From assembly GCA_913045195.1 (NCBI GenBank), contig CAJWQR010000013.1, positions 1-32,611 on the forward strand: a DNA stretch of 32,611 nt, written 5' to 3'. Positions 29,408-32,611 of this stretch are shown piece after piece; position 1 is the stretch's first letter, and each line of letters begins with the position of its first letter. Under the pieces are notes generated by a model. It was not told the origin of the DNA. It saw only the letters and a list, made by a program, of their open reading frames with translations, and did not search any database. Both the position numbers and the translations under genes were made by a program. Source of the DNA: an uncultured Legionellales bacterium (lineage in GTDB: Bacteria; Pseudomonadota; Gammaproteobacteria; Eutrophobiales; Eutrophobiaceae).

Positions 29408-32400
29408 ATGAAACTACTAATTAAATTAGTTATTGGTTTTAGTATTATTTTAATTATTTCGATTAGCCTCATTGTAATCATATTAGTAAATTTTGATCCG
29501 AATAATTATAAGGACACAATTGCCGCTAAAGTGAATGAACAGACCGGGCGCAGTCTGAGCATTAGTGGCGATATTAATCTGACTTTTTACCCTTGGTTAG
29601 GTATTAATGTTGAGGGTATCAGTTTAAGTAATGCAGCCAATTTTGGCGATGCACCATTTTTGGAAACAAAAACCATAAAGGCTCGTGCAAAATTATTACC
29701 GCTCTTTAGAAAAGAATTAGAAATGGATACTCTCATTTTGCATGGCGCAAAAGTAAATTTGGCCAGAGATGCTAAGGGAGTAAATAATTGGGATGATTTA
29801 CTAAATTCTAAGAATAAAAAACAAAATACAAATCAGAATTTACCATTTGCAGCACTTATATTGGGCGGTATTGATATAAAGGATGCAAATATCCGCTGGC
29901 GAGACATGCAGCAGGGCGTTGAATACAATATTACAAATACAAATATTCATACCGGCGAATTAAAGCTAGGCGAACCAATAGATATTACCGCCTCTTCGAA
30001 GATTGCGGCCTCAAAACCGGCGATATCATCATCCATTCAGTTTAAAGGCACGGTCTCCTATGAGGACAATGGCGATATTTTAGTATTAAAGCCGATGTTA
30101 CTGGAGGCAGTTGTTCGTGGTAAGGAAATCCCGGGCGGAGAAACTTCGTTAAAACTGAGCTCTGAAGTTAAAATGAATTTTGATGAGGATACGGCTGAGA
30201 TTAATTCGTTAGATTTAACAGCTTTCGATACCCAAATAAAAGGACAAACAAAGGTCTCGAGTTTATTGTCAGGCGCTCCGGAATTTACCTCAAAAATTTC
30301 TATCAATGGTAAAGACCTACCCCGACTTTTTAAAATTGCTGAAATAGAACCACTGGCAAGTGAATTAGCGAAGTTACCAAATAAAACATTCAATGTGAAC
30401 GCATCACTACACGCAGATTTAGAAAACAAAGACCTGAATATCGATGAACTAGTGCTGAATGTTTTTGGTAATAAAATTAATTCAGAAATATATGCACGTC
30501 ATTTAACAACAGATACTCCAGCTGTGAGAGGAAAATTAAATGCTAGTGGCCCGGACTTACCCTCTCTAATTAAAATCGCGCTTCAGTTTTCTGGCCAGAA
30601 TAAAAAAGAAATTAACTCACTTACAAAACAACTTGCTTCAACACCTAAATTATTTAATGTTGAAACAGTATTCGATGTTGATTTAAAAGCAGGCATTGCA
30701 GATATCCCAAGCCTATCAATTAAAGCACTTGGTATGTCGTCAACCGCCAAACTAAAGGCAAGAAAAATAAATTCAAGCACACCAATACTCAATGGTGAAT
30801 TGGAGGCGAGCGGGCCAGATTTACCGTTAATTATTCAGATTGTTCAAGGAATACAAAAGACCGATAGTGAGTTTTCAAAAATATCAAAGAACTTGGGTAA
30901 AGTTAAAAGTAAAAGTTTTAATATGAAAACAAGTTTCGATGCTGATCTTTCATCGGGCAAGATTGATCTGCCGTCATTAAGTTTTGATACATTAGGAATA
31001 AGTATTAGTGGTAATTTAAAAGGTAAAAATATTCAGAAAAATAGCGGTAGCATGAAGGGTAGTATTTCAATTATCAGTAAAACCCCCAAACCGTTATTAA
31101 TTGCACTTGGCCAGACCGATATTGCTCAAGTCCTGCAATCAATCGATATTAATACTGGCATCGGCGGCAATACCAGTAGCGTTAAGCTGAAGCCGTTATC
31201 ACTTAGTGCTGTTTTTTCCGGAAAGAATATTCCAAATTCACCTGTTGAACTAAAAATACGTGCGGATTCAGAAATAAATCTTGAGAAAGAAATATTAAAT
31301 TTAGACTCATTGCAAGTTAGTGGCTTGGGACTTGATGTCAAGGGTAAAGTAAAAGCCTCTAAATTTAAAACAAACCCAACCTATACAGGACAAATTGCAG
31401 TCGCACCTTTTAACTTAAAGGAGTTCTTGCAAACCTTAAACAAGGAAGCTCCAAATATTGCTGATAAAAATGCGCTAAAACATGTTGCAGTCAAAAGTGA
31501 TTTTGCAGGAGAGAAAAATAAACTTTCCCTTAAAAAGATGAAAGCAGAATTAGATGAAACTAAATTACAGGGCGATATTAATATAAAGAGTTTTATGCCC
31601 TTGGCAGTAGAATTTGGAATGGGTGTCGATAAGCTAAATGTTGATCGCTATTTACCCAAGCAGGAAAAATCAAAACAACAAAAATCACCAAAGCAATCAA
31701 AACCAATCACCCCGGAGACTGCCGCTGTTGCCACTGTAACGAATGTACCCACCCAAGCACTACAGACGTTAAACATCAAAGGAGACTTAGCAATAGGAGA
31801 GTTGGTATTTTCTAACGCTAAACTTTCAGATATAGCGCTTAGTATCAATGCGGCTGACGGACTGATTGAATTAAATCCCGTGTCAGCAAGGCTCTATCGG
31901 GGAACTTATTCGGGTAATATTGTACTTAATGCAAAAGATAAAACACCAAATTTAACAATGCAATCAAAACTAGCAGCCGTACAAACGGGACCTCTGTTAA
32001 ATGATGTGATGGGTACGGCTGATCTTTTGGGCGAAGCCAATATTAATCTTTCATTGAGTAGTGTGGGGGCAGATATCAATCAATTAAAAAGCTCACTCTC
32101 AGGCAATGGAGATATTATATTTAAGGATGGAATTTTAAAGGGTGTTGATATTGCTAATACGCTACGACAGATAGAGATGATGTACGAGTCAAAACGTTTT
32201 GGTGCTATAGAAACAACCGGAGATACACAATTTAAATCATTGACCGCTACCCTCAATATTAAAAACGGAGTTGTTGATAACAATGACCTCTTATTGAGTG
32301 CGGCCGGTTTTAAAGTTAACGGAAAAGGAATGTTAATAAATCTCAATGATGAGACGTGGAAGTATAATATGAATGTTGTGGTTGATAACTCTACGGCAAC

Positions 32401-32611
32401 TAAGGGCGAGGAGAAATATAATATTGGCGGCTATGATATTTTAATAAAATGTAGGGGTAAGGTTATTAATAAGCTCTGTATGCCGGATATCGGTTCTATG
32501 ATTGAGGCTATCTTTAAGGAAACCACAAAAGAAAAACTTTTAGATAAGCTTGGAATTAAAATTCCAGGTCTTGAGCCAAAGAAAGAAACACCAAAGGAAG
32601 AAACACCAAAG
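29408..32611 (+). CDS. AsmA-family protein, large (3' truncated by window end; at least 1068 codons)
   Basis: Manual translation from ATG at 29408 is open to the window end: MKLLIKLVIGFSIILIISISLIVIILVNFDPNNYKDTIAAKVNEQTGRSLSISGDINLTFYPWLGINVEGISLSNAANFGDAPFLETKTIKARAKLLPLF..., the classic AsmA N-terminus. The C-terminal part DGILKGVDIANTLRQIE is the AsmA C-terminal domain. The ORF track lacks it because no stop lies in the window. Confidence 0.95.
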   Translation, partial: MKLLIKLVIGFSIILIISISLIVIILVNFDPNNYKDTIAAKVNEQTGRSLSISGDINLTFYPWLGINVEGISLSNAANFGDAPFLETKTIKARAKLLPLFRKELEMDTLILHGAKVNLARDAKGVNNWDDLLNSKNKKQNTNQNLPFAALILGGIDIKDANIRWRDMQQGVEYNITNTNIHTGELKLGEPIDITASSKIAASKPAISSSIQFKGTVSYEDNGDILVLKPMLLEAVVRGKEIPGGETSLKLSSEVKMNFDEDTAEINSLDLTAFDTQIKGQTKVSSLLSGAPEFTSKISINGKDLPRLFKIAEIEPLASELAKLPNKTFNVNASLHADLENKDLNIDELVLNVFGNKINSEIYARHLTTDTPAVRGKLNASGPDLPSLIKIALQFSGQNKKEINSLTKQLASTPKLFNVETVFDVDLKAGIADIPSLSIKALGMSSTAKLKARKINSSTPILNGELEASGPDLPLIIQIVQGIQKTDSEFSKISKNLGKVKSKSFNMKTSFDADLSSGKIDLPSLSFDTLGISISGNLKGKNIQKNSGSMKGSISIISKTPKPLLIALGQTDIAQVLQSIDINTGIGGNTSSVKLKPLSLSAVFSGKNIPNSPVELKIRADSEINLEKEILNLDSLQVSGLGLDVKGKVKASKFKTNPTYTGQIAVAPFNLKEFLQTLNKEAPNIADKNALKHVAVKSDFAGEKNKLSLKKMKAELDETKLQGDINIKSFMPLAVEFGMGVDKLNVDRYLPKQEKSKQQKSPKQSKPITPETAAVATVTNVPTQALQTLNIKGDLAIGELVFSNAKLSDIALSINAADGLIELNPVSARLYRGTYSGNIVLNAKDKTPNLTMQSKLAAVQTGPLLNDVMGTADLLGEANINLSLSSVGADINQLKSSLSGNGDIIFKDGILKGVDIANTLRQIEMMYESKRFGAIETTGDTQFKSLTATLNIKNGVVDNNDLLLSAAGFKVNGKGMLINLNDETWKYNMNVVVDNSTATKGEEKYNIGGYDILIKCRGKVINKLCMPDIGSMIEAIFKETTKEKLLDKLGIKIPGLEPKKETPKEETPK

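Noticed and set aside
29400-32346. Series of minus-strand ORFs (30058-30429, 30583-30792, 31126-31341, 31648-31848, 32080-32346)
   Set aside because: All antisense to the continuous plus-strand AsmA reading frame, which the ORF track omits only because it lacks a stop inside the window.
1-32611. CRISPR arrays, IS elements, integrases, tRNA/rRNA genes, toxin-antitoxin or phage modules
   Set aside because: None seen. No periodic spacer-repeat structure, no transposase/integrase motifs and no cloverleaf-like tRNA sequence recognised; the intergenic regions are short.

Overview
This looks like an ordinary core-genome segment of a low-GC gammaproteobacterium, possibly an autotroph or sulfur-oxidiser-like lineage (lineage is inference only). 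It is densely packed with housekeeping genes. In order: DEAD-box helicase C-terminus (partial), hisB-hisH, hemF, rpiA, ilvA, 6S RNA, zapA, a ZapB-like TIGR02449 gene, ygfB(UPF0149)-pepP-ubiH-ubiI, glnS, purC, beta-carbonic anhydrase, a tkt-gap-pgk-pyk-fba(class I) carbon-metabolism operon, a redoxin, metK, an SAH riboswitch, ahcY-metF, TerB-like, hspQ, rsmE, gshA (T. ferrooxidans type), argH, and a large AsmA-family gene that runs off the window and is missing from the ORF track. The best non-coding signals are a 6S RNA on the minus strand downstream of zapA and an SAH riboswitch with an upstream sigma70-like promoter before ahcY. I found no mobile element, CRISPR array, tRNA/rRNA, phage or defence island, and no convincing undescribed multi-gene system. 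The findings are mostly regulatory-structure candidates and gene-context oddities.
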